Source: Gammaproteobacteria bacterium
GTDB taxonomy: Bacteria > Pseudomonadota > Gammaproteobacteria > Steroidobacterales > Steroidobacteraceae
DNA length: 64,000 nucleotides
Reading direction: 5' to 3'
Assembly: GCA_028293725.1 (NCBI GenBank)
Contig: JAQGOE010000246.1
Span: 1 to 64,000 of the forward strand
This document shows positions 23,843 through 32,417 of the stretch, in pieces. The translations under genes and the position numbers were made by a program. A model generated the notes under the pieces. The model ran no database searches. It was not told the origin of the DNA and was given only the letters and a program-made list of their open reading frames with translations. Position 1 is the first letter of the stretch. Every line of letters begins with the position of its first letter.

Positions 23843-26617
23843 TTAAAACTTCGCTCGCACGTTCAGATAATACTGAGCGCCGTTGCGGTAAAACGCGCGG
23901 GGCTGATCCTTGTTGAGCGCGTAATACTTGAGCGTGGGGTTGTTGAGATTTTCGCCGTCGAGAGACAACGAGATCGAGTCAGTGAACGAGTACTGGAGCG
24001 ACGCTGCCAGAGCGCCGATCGCATCCTGCGAGAAGGCCGTGCTCCGGTCGAGGCCGCTGAAGAACGCGGATCGGTACGTGTATGACACGCGCGCGCTGAA
24101 CTGCTTGTTCTCGAAATAGCCGCTGAGGTTGTAAGTGCTCTTCGACGTGCCCACGAGACGATCGTCGCCGTTCGTGACGAGCGAAGTCTGCTTCCCATCG
24201 GCATACGTGTAATTGGCGGCGACACCGAAGTAGTCGCTCAGGGCCTGCTGGTAGGCAAACTCGGCTCCCTGGACCCGGCCCTTGGCATTCACAGGCACGG
24301 TGAGCAGGTAGGGTACCTGCGCTCCTTGTGGAAACACGCTGCTGAAGGTGAAGTAGTTCCTCGTAGTACTGCCGAAACCGACGTAGTTGCGCAAATCCAT
24401 GTAGAACAAGCTGGCCGACAGCAGCGAGCGCTTCGCGAAGTACCATTCGAGACCGGCATCGTAGTTGGTGGACCGGATCGGTTTCAGGTCCGGATTGCCG
24501 CCCGAACCGCTACCGGTCCTGCCGGCGGCTGCCGGCGGCGACAGATCGGTAAATCCGGCGAGCGCCGAATAGTCGGGGCGCGTCATGGTCTGCGCGACCG
24601 CGAACCGGGCCACCAGGTCCGAACTCACGTCGTACTTGAAGTTCGCGCTCGGCAGCACGTCATTGTAGTTATGGTCAACCGGGATCCCCATGAACGGCCC
24701 GAACGCCGAGGTCAGGATCGCCCCGGGTGTCGTCGGATCCACCTGCGTAAAGATCAAGACGTGCTCGTCCGTCCTGACGTAACGCACACCAACGTCAGCC
24801 GACCAATTCTCGCCCTTGAAATCGGCCTGGACATAACCGGCGTAGTCCTTCTCCTTGAGGCCGAACAGGTATTGATAGTATTCGCGCGCCAGCAGATCGC
24901 GGTTTACGTTCCCCGGCCCGTTGTAGACCGCAAGCTGCGCGGGCGTCCAGTACCAGATGCCTGACGGGGTCGACCCGCCAAAGGTATTGTAGTTGCTCGG
25001 GTAGGTGGAGAACGTGGTCGGGTAATTGGCCGTGCTCTGACCCGCGGCCGTCGGGCCCTGCGCAATCGCATTGCTGGACGAGCGATCGTGGTTCTGGAAG
25101 CGCACACCGAATTTCAAGTCCGTCCACAAACTGTCGTGAGTCGTGAAATCGCCGTCGATCTTGGCCCAACTCTCCAGGTCCTTCACATCGACATTCTGCG
25201 CGCCGAAGATCCAGTTGAACGCGACCGGCACACCATTGGGAGTGGGCGTCGTGTTGTTCTGCGAGCCGAGATTGAAGTCGGACCCCGAGCCGACACCGTG
25301 CAACGAGTAGCCGGCGCCAGTCCCAACGCCCGGATTGGTCTCCGAAACGTTCTGGGTGGGCGTCTTGCCGTCGCCCTGGGATGTGCCAATCTGCCCGAAG
25401 AACGAGAGAGAGTCGCTGGCACGCCATTGGCCATCGAGATTGACGAAGCCGGCCGTCGCACTTTCATCCGGTCGCGAGATCTGATCGTACACGCCATAAA
25501 GAGTGCCGGCGACGGGTGAGAAATTGGCCTTGGTGAGCGTGCCGTTGGTGACGACATAGCCGGGATCCGGCCCCTGGCCCGCGCCGAGGTTCACGAACTT
25601 CGTGAGCCACTCAGAATAGTTGCGGTTGTAGTTGGAAGCCTCCAACTTTGAAAAGAACCCCGACAGGTCGAATGTCAGAGTGTCGGTGGGCTTGACCTCG
25701 AAGTCGACGAGACCGCCCTTGCGCACCCGCTTCTGCTCGAAGAGCGACTCACCGATGAGCTTCGGATACCAAACATTCGCAAGATCCGGATGCGCCAGCG
25801 CGACCGGGCTGTTGGTGCAGGCTGGTGTGCTGCAGGGCGCGATCTGCTCGTAACCCAGCAACTCCTCGCCGTCGCGTCGCAAGTGGCGGGCCTCATAAAA
25901 ACCTTGCAACAGAACGCCGAAGTTGCCTGCATCGTTCTTCCAGTTTGCCAGCGCACTGAACTGCGGGTCCGTCTTGGACGGCAGTTGCGCATAAACGGCG
26001 CCCGCCGAGGCCTGCAGAGTGAGCGGCTTGCCGAAGTCCAACGGCTTGCGCGTGATGATGTCGATCGACCCGGCGACACCGCCCTCCACGAGGGAGGCCT
26101 GGGAGCTCTTGTGGACGACGACCTGGCTGACGAGCTCCGAGGGCAACAGGGTATAGCTCACACTGCGGCCGACCTGCTGCACCTGATCCAGCACGAACCA
26201 ATCGCCTGCGGCGACACCGTGGCCGTTGATCAGGGTTTGCGTCAGGCTGGGGTTCGTACCTCGCATGCTCACCCGGTCGTTTTCGTCGAAACCGCCTTCA
26301 TTCGCACTCGCGGAGCTCGTCGTGATACCGGGTATACGGGCCAGCGAGTCGGCGACGTTCTTGTCGGGCATCTTGCCAATGTCCTCGGCGCTGATGACTT
26401 CCTCGATGGCGATGGACTTGCGCTTGGCTTCCAGTGACTCCTCGACCGAACGGCGGATGCCGGTTACCACGACCTCTTCGAGGTTGGCAGCACCGGCGTC
26501 ACCCGCCGCGTCGCTCGCCGCCGGCGACGGACCGGCCGGAGTGTCGGCGTAGGAGTTCTGCCCGAATAAAGCACAGGCTACCGCGGTTCCAATCAACGTC
26601 GACCTTGCGATTCTCAT
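23843..26617 (-). CDS. nagP: TonB-dependent receptor, NagP-like chitooligosaccharide uptake
   Basis: A 924-residue outer-membrane receptor of the Caulobacter/Xanthomonas carbohydrate class. A signal peptide ends YADTPAG; the segment LEEVVVTGIRRSVEESLEAK and a plug beginning SIAIEEVISAEDIGKMPDKN are typical of that class; the barrel ends in Phe (RAKF). It is divergent from the GntR regulator and the GlcNAc catabolic genes, with operator-like repeats shared between both promoters, which supports uptake of GlcNAc or chitin oligosaccharides. The gene symbol follows this context rather than any direct substrate evidence. Confidence 0.85.
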   Translation of the reverse strand: MRIARSTLIGTAVACALFGQNSYADTPAGPSPAASDAAGDAGAANLEEVVVTGIRRSVEESLEAKRKSIAIEEVISAEDIGKMPDKNVADSLARIPGITTSSASANEGGFDENDRVSMRGTNPSLTQTLINGHGVAAGDWFVLDQVQQVGRSVSYTLLPSELVSQVVVHKSSQASLVEGGVAGSIDIITRKPLDFGKPLTLQASAGAVYAQLPSKTDPQFSALANWKNDAGNFGVLLQGFYEARHLRRDGEELLGYEQIAPCSTPACTNSPVALAHPDLANVWYPKLIGESLFEQKRVRKGGLVDFEVKPTDTLTFDLSGFFSKLEASNYNRNYSEWLTKFVNLGAGQGPDPGYVVTNGTLTKANFSPVAGTLYGVYDQISRPDESATAGFVNLDGQWRASDSLSFFGQIGTSQGDGKTPTQNVSETNPGVGTGAGYSLHGVGSGSDFNLGSQNNTTPTPNGVPVAFNWIFGAQNVDVKDLESWAKIDGDFTTHDSLWTDLKFGVRFQNHDRSSSNAIAQGPTAAGQSTANYPTTFSTYPSNYNTFGGSTPSGIWYWTPAQLAVYNGPGNVNRDLLAREYYQYLFGLKEKDYAGYVQADFKGENWSADVGVRYVRTDEHVLIFTQVDPTTPGAILTSAFGPFMGIPVDHNYNDVLPSANFKYDVSSDLVARFAVAQTMTRPDYSALAGFTDLSPPAAAGRTGSGSGGNPDLKPIRSTNYDAGLEWYFAKRSLLSASLFYMDLRNYVGFGSTTRNYFTFSSVFPQGAQVPYLLTVPVNAKGRVQGAEFAYQQALSDYFGVAANYTYADGKQTSLVTNGDDRLVGTSKSTYNLSGYFENKQFSARVSYTYRSAFFSGLDRSTAFSQDAIGALAASLQYSFTDSISLSLDGENLNNPTLKYYALNKDQPRAFYRNGAQYYLNVRAKF

Positions 26618-26747
26618 GTACCGAATACCCCTGATGGTTTTGTCTTAATCGGAAGCGCACCCACGCCGCGTACCCTCATCCCGCGAGACCGTGCACTCTT
26701 TCTGTGGAATGCTACGCGGGCATACTATGCCTGGGACCAGTTACGTG

Positions 26748-26763
26748 CCAATATAATACCACT
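26748..26763 (-). promoter_or_regulatory. GntR-type operator candidate, nagP side
   Basis: On the minus strand this reads AGTGGTATTATATTGG, matching the site at 26865-26880 at 15 of 16 positions in opposite orientation. TGGT units recur at 11-bp steps. TGGT-containing sites are typical of GlcNAc-responsive GntR/HutC regulators. Confidence 0.65.
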
Positions 26764-26864
26764 CATGCGCGAAAGCTATCCCCATAGAGACCAATTTGTC
26801 GCTCGGGGTATTTCTCTTTGTTTATCAATGCACTTATTTGAAACATGTAGTCTTCTGACAACAT

Positions 26865-26880
26865 AGTGGTATGATATTGG
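26865..26880 (+). promoter_or_regulatory. GntR-type operator candidate, nagQ side
   Basis: AGTGGTATGATATTGG lies 39 bp before the regulator start and continues into TAATATG, giving a second TGGT unit 11 bp on. It is the partner of the site at 26748-26763 and would allow autoregulation plus control of the receptor. Confidence 0.65.
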
Positions 26881-26919
26881 TAATATGAGAGCGGCCCTTC
26901 AACAGGCGGGAGAACGACC

Positions 26920-27663
26920 TTGACGCCTCTGTCCCAGGCACTCGGCGGGCTCGACGAATCGAGCAGCCTGCCGCTTTACCAGCAGTTGCAGCGCGCGCTG
27001 CGCCAGGCAATCGAGACCCGCCTTCTGAGCCCGGACGATGCGTTACCTCCGGAGCGCGACCTCGCGACCGAATTCGCCGTATCGCGCATCACCGTGCGTA
27101 AAGCCATCGACGGACTGGTGAACGAAGGCATGCTGGTGCGGCGCCAGGGTTCCGGGACCTTCGTGTGCGCGCGTGTTGAAAAGAATTTTTCGAAGTTGAC
27201 TTCGTTTTCCGAAGATATGCGCGCGCGTGGGCGCAACCCACGCAGTGTGTGGTTACGAAAATCCGCGGGAACCGTAACCCCCGAGGAATCTCTGACGTTG
27301 CGGTCGAGCCCGGGCACTCCCGTTTATCGTTTTCACCGTATTCGTTTCGCCGACGATGCGCCGATGGCGATCGAATATGCGACGGTGCTCGCCTCGTGTC
27401 TTTCTTCGGTCGATGCTGTTGAATCCTCCTTGTACGAGGCGTTGGAGCAGGCCGGCAACCGGCCCGTCCGAGCGCTGCAGCGGTTGCGGGCGGTGTTGTT
27501 CACTGCCGAACAGGCGGAACTTCTGCATGCGAAAGAGAAAGACGCCGGGCTGCTGGTGGAACGGCTCGGCTTTCTCAAAGACGGCAGCGCCGCCGAATTC
27601 ACGCAGTCCTTCTATCGCGGTGACATCTACGATTTCGTCGCCGAGCTCAGTGTTTCATCGTGA
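26920..27663 (+). CDS. nagQ: GntR/HutC-family regulator of GlcNAc utilisation
   Basis: A 247-residue repressor with an N-terminal winged helix (about 15-85; LPPERDLATEFAVSRITVRK is the helix-turn-helix) and a C-terminal UTRA ligand-binding domain (about 100-245). HutC-type regulators in this setting sense phosphorylated amino sugars such as GlcNAc-6-P. The start is TTG at 26920, preceded by GGGAG. Its stop overlaps the SIS-deaminase start (GTGA), and two operator-like sites lie in the divergent region upstream. Confidence 0.87.
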   Translation: MTPLSQALGGLDESSSLPLYQQLQRALRQAIETRLLSPDDALPPERDLATEFAVSRITVRKAIDGLVNEGMLVRRQGSGTFVCARVEKNFSKLTSFSEDMRARGRNPRSVWLRKSAGTVTPEESLTLRSSPGTPVYRFHRIRFADDAPMAIEYATVLASCLSSVDAVESSLYEALEQAGNRPVRALQRLRAVLFTAEQAELLHAKEKDAGLLVERLGFLKDGSAAEFTQSFYRGDIYDFVAELSVSS

Positions 27664-28694
27664 ACGCGCCCGAAAACTCCACCCAGATGTATTGCGAGGC
27701 CGAGCAGGCGCCGGAAGTCGTGCGCCAGCAGTTCGCCGCCAATGCCGAACGCCTGGAACGGCTCGGCGAGCGGCTACGCCAACTCTCGCCGCGGGTGGTG
27801 GTGACCTGTGCCCGCGGAAGCTCCGACCACGCGGCCACATTCGCGAAGTATCTCATCGAGACGCGGCTCAATATTCTGACTTCGTCGGCCGCGCCGTCGG
27901 TCACCTCTGTTTACGAGGCGACTCCGAATCTCGAAGGCGCCGTGTTTATGGCGATCTCGCAGTCGGGCGCGAGCCCTGACCTGCTCGCTACCGTGCGCGC
28001 GGCGAAAGATGCGGGCGCCATGGTCGTCGCTCTGGTGAATGCGGAATCGTCGCCGCTCGCGCAGGCTGCGGACTTCACCATCCCGCTGTGTGCCGGAATC
28101 GAGCGCAGTGTCGCCGCGACGAAATCCTACATCGCGTCCCTCTCGGCAATCATTCAACTGGTGGGAAGCTGGGGCCGCGACGCGCAGCTGCTGAGCGCGC
28201 TCTCGGGCGCACCCGCCCTCCTCGAGCGAGCGTGGCAGTTGGATTGGACTGCCGCCGTCGCGCGCTTGCGGTTTGCTACTGACCTCTATGTGATTGGCCG
28301 GGGCCTGGGCCTGGGTGTCGCGCAAGAGGCGGCTCTGAAGTTCAAGGAAACCTGCGGCCTGCACGCCGAGGCGGTGAGCTCGGCTGAAGTGCGACACGGC
28401 CCCATGGCGCTCATCCGGGCAGGATTTCCAGTGCTGATGTTTGCTCAGAATGATGAAACACTGAGCGGCGTCGAGGCGTTGGCCACCGAGTTGGCTGCAC
28501 GTAGCGCGGATGTCATGTTCGCCGGCGCCCGGGCGCCCCGAACCATCTCTCTGCCGACCGAGGCGGGGAATCCGGTCATCGAGCCGATGCTCATTGTGCA
28601 AAGTTTCTACCGTATGGTGAATGCCCTGGCGCTCGCTCGCGGACGTAACCCCGATAAGCCTCCCTATCTGAATAAAGTGACCGAGACCGTTTGA
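27660..28694 (+). CDS. nagB-II: Glucosamine-6-phosphate deaminase, SIS type (NagB-II)
   Basis: A 344-residue protein of two SIS domains resembling the isomerase half of GlmS but without a glutaminase domain. It would convert glucosamine-6-P to fructose-6-P and ammonia. Sugar-phosphate-binding segments are visible (CARGSSDHAATFAKYL, SQSGASPDLLATVRAAK) and, toward the C-terminus, the AEVRHGPMALI motif shared with GlmS. GTG start overlaps the regulator stop; its TGA overlaps the nagA ATG, so nagQ-nagB-nagA are tightly coupled. It replaces the classical NagB, which is absent. Confidence 0.9.
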   Translation: MNAPENSTQMYCEAEQAPEVVRQQFAANAERLERLGERLRQLSPRVVVTCARGSSDHAATFAKYLIETRLNILTSSAAPSVTSVYEATPNLEGAVFMAISQSGASPDLLATVRAAKDAGAMVVALVNAESSPLAQAADFTIPLCAGIERSVAATKSYIASLSAIIQLVGSWGRDAQLLSALSGAPALLERAWQLDWTAAVARLRFATDLYVIGRGLGLGVAQEAALKFKETCGLHAEAVSSAEVRHGPMALIRAGFPVLMFAQNDETLSGVEALATELAARSADVMFAGARAPRTISLPTEAGNPVIEPMLIVQSFYRMVNALALARGRNPDKPPYLNKVTETV

Positions 28695-29854
28695 TGGCTG
28701 TCGCGTTGGTTAATGGGCGGGTGCTGTCCGATGACGGCTTGATTGGTGGAAAGTGCGTGCTCCTCAATGAAGGCCGCATTGTCGACCTCGTGGCCGAGTC
28801 CGACCCCCGGTGCCAGGCGGCGCAGCGCTACGACTTGCGGGGCCAACTGCTGTTACCCGGATTCATTGACTCGCAGGTGAATGGCGGCGGCGGGGTACTC
28901 TTCAACGACGCGCCCAGTGTCGATACCATCCGGGCTATTGGACAGGCGCATCGGAGATTCGGCACGACCGGTTTTTTGCCGACACTCATCAGCGCGGACC
29001 TGGACGTTGTCGCTCGCGCTATCGCGGCGGTCCAGGGAGCGATCCAGGCGGGTGTCCCGGGAGTGCTCGGGATTCACATCGAGGGGCCCTTCCTGAATGT
29101 CGTGCGCAAAGGGGTGCACGATCCTGCGAAACTGCGTGAGTTGGATACCAGCGCTGTTGGGCTGCTGACGTCGCTACGAGGCGGAAAGACGCTCGTGACG
29201 CTGGCGCCTGAGATGACCACACCGGAAATTATCGAGAAGCTCGTCAAGGCGGAAGTCGTGGTGTCCGCAGGTCATACTAACGCGACGTACGCGGAGATCG
29301 GGACTGCCCTGACTCACGGACTCACCGGATTCACGCATCTCTTCAACGCGATGTCGCAGCTGACAGGGCGGGAGCCTGGCGTCGTCGGCGCCGCCCTGGA
29401 CGATCAAAGGAGTTGGTGCGGCATCATCGTGGACGGTGAGCACACCGACCCCGTGGTGCTACGTATCGCGCTCCGCTGCAAGCCACACAGCCGATTCATG
29501 CTCGTTACTGACGCTATGCCGAGCGTCGGCACGAGTCAGACTTCATTCGACCTTCAGGGACGGAAGATCACGGTATCCGGCACAGTGTGTGTGGACGAGG
29601 ATGGTCGCCTTGCGGGGTCCAACATCGACATGGCGAGTTGCGTGCGCAATGCGGTGAAGATGCTTCACCTGCCCTTGCCCGAAGCCGTGCGCATGGCCAG
29701 CCGCTACCCTGCTGAATTCCTGGGACTGGCGCACGAGACGGGGCGCATCCGGGCCGGGTATCGCGCCAACCTGGTGTTGGCGGATGAGGAGCTCAACGTC
29801 CTGGAGACTTGGGTCGACGGGCGAACGTCGACCGAGGATGGCATCAGCCACTGA
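28694..29854 (+). CDS. nagA: N-acetylglucosamine-6-phosphate deacetylase
   Basis: A 386-residue amidohydrolase that removes acetate from GlcNAc-6-P made by the PTS. Family motifs are visible in order: LLPGFIDSQVNGGGG, IHIEGPFL, SAGHTNATYAE, and FTHLFNAMSQ before GVVGAAL. The catalytic Asp region is MLVTDAMPSVG. ATG at 28694 overlaps the preceding stop codon (TGATG). It is the last gene of the nagQ unit. Confidence 0.94.
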   Translation: MAVALVNGRVLSDDGLIGGKCVLLNEGRIVDLVAESDPRCQAAQRYDLRGQLLLPGFIDSQVNGGGGVLFNDAPSVDTIRAIGQAHRRFGTTGFLPTLISADLDVVARAIAAVQGAIQAGVPGVLGIHIEGPFLNVVRKGVHDPAKLRELDTSAVGLLTSLRGGKTLVTLAPEMTTPEIIEKLVKAEVVVSAGHTNATYAEIGTALTHGLTGFTHLFNAMSQLTGREPGVVGAALDDQRSWCGIIVDGEHTDPVVLRIALRCKPHSRFMLVTDAMPSVGTSQTSFDLQGRKITVSGTVCVDEDGRLAGSNIDMASCVRNAVKMLHLPLPEAVRMASRYPAEFLGLAHETGRIRAGYRANLVLADEELNVLETWVDGRTSTEDGISH

Positions 29855-29888
29855 GTGGCCGAGGCCTCCTCCAGGGCGGCCGGGCACC

Positions 29889-30635
29889 CTAACCTTCTGG
29901 GGACTGGAAACCCTTGGCGCGATAGGTCAGGACGAGGGTGTCACGCACCCCTTGATCGGCGTCAGGTTGGATCGGAGTGGTTTCGTGGATGACCCGGGCG
30001 TCGTCCATGAGCAGCATTGACCACGGTTCTTGCATTGTGAAACGTACGCCGGAAGGGCCGCTGGCGTCGAAGACGTGAGTTTCACCGCCGCGGATGTTGC
30101 GGCGGCCGGCGAGGATCACCGCGACAAAGTCGACACCATCGCGATGAGCCCCCTCGGGTGTAGGACGGCCGATGCCATTCGCGGTGTCGATGCGAAACTG
30201 ATGGGCTTCGATAAACCACTGCTCGACAGGGCGAACCTGTTCGAACAGCAATCCGATCGACGCCAGCAGTTTTCCCCAAACCGGCGCGGTCAGGATCTCC
30301 GGCTCGATCGGCTCAAACCAGCGCTCGAGCCCGCCGTGAAGCGCGTTGTACGAAGTGGGCTGCCAGTGGGGCCTACGCGGCACGGCGGTTAAGACGCCCG
30401 ATGAGAAAGTCTGCACGAAGCAGCTATGCCGCCGCGAGCGGTACTTGCCGCCGTCCCTCAGGTATGTGTCGCGCGGCAGTCGGGCCCAGGCGTCGCGCAG
30501 GACGTTGAGCTGCGCCAGGTCGACATGTAAGAGCGTCGCCGTGTCGGCGGGCGAAAGAAACGCGTAGCCGGTGTCGGCGAGGCGAGCGACGGTTTCAGAT
30601 CGAGGGCTACTTTCTGGCATAAGCGTTTGTACCAT
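29889..30635 (-). CDS. 2-oxoglutarate/Fe(II) dioxygenase family protein
   Basis: A 248-residue protein of the family that includes the L-isoleucine 4-hydroxylase IDO (PF10014 type). The HxD metal motif is in EGAHRDGVDF, a distal His in ARVIHETTPI and the 2-oxoglutarate Arg probably in RDTLVLTYR. Free amino-acid hydroxylation is the best-known activity of the family, but the substrate here cannot be predicted. It stands alone, convergent with nagA and about 85 bp downstream of the XRE regulator gene on the same strand. A second possible start is at 30620. Confidence 0.78.
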   Translation of the reverse strand: MVQTLMPESSPRSETVARLADTGYAFLSPADTATLLHVDLAQLNVLRDAWARLPRDTYLRDGGKYRSRRHSCFVQTFSSGVLTAVPRRPHWQPTSYNALHGGLERWFEPIEPEILTAPVWGKLLASIGLLFEQVRPVEQWFIEAHQFRIDTANGIGRPTPEGAHRDGVDFVAVILAGRRNIRGGETHVFDASGPSGVRFTMQEPWSMLLMDDARVIHETTPIQPDADQGVRDTLVLTYRAKGFQSPEG

Positions 30636-30720
30636 CGGCGCGGGGGGCGCGCTACGCCGGCGGGCCCAGACGCAGGCGCTCCCTGCCCGGTCCTCGGGCC
30701 GCCACGGACCGGGGCACGCT

Positions 30721-31644
30721 CTAAATCTGTTGACCCGCTCCCTCCCGGGCGATCCGGTTCAGGGTCTCCGTCGTCTGCGGATCGGCCGGGAAAAACGATT
30801 CGATCGCCAACTCGGCGAGGGTAACGTCGAGCGGTGTGCCGAACACCGTGGTGGTGCTGAAGAACGAGAGCACTCCGAACTCGGTGCGCAGACGGAATGG
30901 TACGACTACCCCGCCGTAATCGACCTCGCCGGTAGATTTCGTGTCGCCGTCGGACTTGGAGATCAACGGATAGGCTTCCAGCTCGGCCAGCAACTCCATC
31001 AGGATGGGATCGGCGGTGGCGGCAATTTGTTGTCGCAAACGCATCAGGACGTGAGTGCGCCACTGTGTGTAGTTCTCGACTCGCGGGCCAAGCCCGTCCG
31101 GGTGAAGGCTCAATCGCAAAGCGTTGACTGGAGGTTGCAGCAGCCGTGGGTCGACGCCGGCGAGCAGCAGGTTGACTGGCGCATTAGCCGAAACCATCGT
31201 CCAGTGTCGGTCTACCGCCAGAGCCGGATAAGGGCTGTGACCCGCAATGACCAGATCGACCGCGGCGCGGGCCTGGCGCAGGGCCGGATCATCGAGGCGT
31301 CGCTCGGAATACATAGGTGCGTAACCCGCCGATAGCAGCAAGGCATTGCGTTCACGCAGCGGAACTTCGAGCCGTTCCGCCAAGCGAAGCAGCATGGCGC
31401 GGCTCGGGACGGAGCGCCCCGTCTCCAAAAAACTGACGTGTCGGGCCGAGATGTCCGCGGCTCCAGCCAATTCGAGCTGGCTCAGGCGTCGACGCTCGCG
31501 CCAGATGCGGAGCAGGCCTCCGACGGGCGTCGCGGGAGTGGCCGCGGCGGCCGTGGCATTGGCGGCCGCCGCGGTAGCGCCAGTTGCCGCAACGGCGACG
31601 ATGCGGGCGGTGTTTGATTTGCTTCCGGCAGAGGGGGTATCCAT
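30721..31644 (-). CDS. XRE-family regulator with MmyB-like ligand-binding domain
   Basis: A 307-residue regulator. An Ala-rich N-terminal tail (about 1-40) precedes an XRE helix-turn-helix (about 45-100; RLSQLELAGAADISARHVSFLE is the core, split by a turn) and a PAS-like MmyB domain (about 115-300) seen in actinobacterial and proteobacterial regulators. Such proteins often sit divergent to the genes they control; here the target would be the membrane protein at 31838, and two palindromes lie between the genes. AGGGG precedes the ATG. Confidence 0.85.
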   Translation of the reverse strand: MDTPSAGSKSNTARIVAVAATGATAAAANATAAAATPATPVGGLLRIWRERRRLSQLELAGAADISARHVSFLETGRSVPSRAMLLRLAERLEVPLRERNALLLSAGYAPMYSERRLDDPALRQARAAVDLVIAGHSPYPALAVDRHWTMVSANAPVNLLLAGVDPRLLQPPVNALRLSLHPDGLGPRVENYTQWRTHVLMRLRQQIAATADPILMELLAELEAYPLISKSDGDTKSTGEVDYGGVVVPFRLRTEFGVLSFFSTTTVFGTPLDVTLAELAIESFFPADPQTTETLNRIAREGAGQQI

Positions 31645-31679
31645 GCCCCTATCGTATTACAGCCCGATCAGGGCACCAA

Positions 31680-31694
31680 TTACCTCAGAGGTAA
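31680..31694. promoter_or_regulatory. Palindromic operator candidate 1 (XRE side)
   Basis: TTACCT-CAG-AGGTAA is a perfect 6-bp inverted repeat with a 3-bp centre, 36 bp upstream of the XRE regulator start. Confidence 0.6.
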
Positions 31695-31757
31695 GCGGCA
31701 CCAGGGCAGCTTGACACGCCGAAGTAAGCGACACGGATCGTCGCACTCCCCGCCCCC

Positions 31758-31770
31758 TACCTCTCAGGTA
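31758..31770. promoter_or_regulatory. Palindromic operator candidate 2 (membrane-protein side)
   Basis: TACCT-CTC-AGGTA repeats the half site of 31680-31694, 78 bp away. Two copies in one divergent promoter region suggest autoregulation by the XRE protein. Confidence 0.6.
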
Positions 31771-31837
31771 ATCGACTCGCGCTTCGGCTCCACTGACTAT
31801 GACCCCCGCCACTCAAACATCACCATCGGAGAGGATC

Positions 31838-32281
31838 ATGTCGAACGCCACCACCACCAATCTGGTCACCCGTTTCACCACACCATCGTCTCTGCTTCGC
31901 AAGGCTCTGTTGGCGGACGCCTTGCTCTCAGGGATCACTGGACTCGCCCTGGCACTTGCCGCGGCGCCCCTTGCGACGCCCTTCGGACTCGCCGTCGGAC
32001 TGTTGCGATGGTCCGGGTTGATTCTCATTCCCTATGCGGCATTCGTGGCGCGACTCGGAACGCGCGACCGAATTCAACGTCCGTTGGTTTTCGCGGTGGT
32101 CGCTTGCAACGGGTTGTGGGCTCTCGACAGCGTGCTGTTGTTGGTTACCGGTTGGATCGAGCCCACCGTCCTGGGTGAAGTGTTCGTGGTCGGGCAGGCA
32201 CTGGTCGTCGCGGTGCTGGCCGAGTTGGAGTTCATCGGACTGCGGCGCTCGACGCTGGTAGAGGCACACGCGCGACGTTGA
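31838..32281 (+). CDS. Small four-helix membrane protein
   Basis: A 147-residue protein with about four hydrophobic segments (roughly 15-45, 50-70, 80-105 and 110-130) and no recognised motif. The ATG at 31838 has GGAG close upstream; an in-frame ATG at 31799 lies within the operator region and is unlikely. It is divergent from the XRE/MmyB regulator, which probably controls it. Confidence 0.7.
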   Translation: MSNATTTNLVTRFTTPSSLLRKALLADALLSGITGLALALAAAPLATPFGLAVGLLRWSGLILIPYAAFVARLGTRDRIQRPLVFAVVACNGLWALDSVLLLVTGWIEPTVLGEVFVVGQALVVAVLAELEFIGLRRSTLVEAHARR

Positions 32282-32417
32282 GCGAGGGCGGGAGGCGGCC
32301 CCCCGCGCGCAGCAAGCGCGAACGGGGCCGCCGGTCGGGCGCGCAATTTGCTTCCCTCGTTACTCCGAAAACCTGCGTGCGCCCCGGTGCGAGCGCGCAA
32401 TCTATAACGGAGGGTCC

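Larger units (their letters stand above)
26618..26919. other. 302-bp divergent promoter region nagP / nagQ
   Basis: Notably AT-rich compared with its surroundings and without coding capacity. It holds the two related 16-bp operator-like sites annotated separately, one nearer each gene, and should carry the divergent promoters of the receptor and of the regulator-nagB-nagA unit. Confidence 0.7.
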
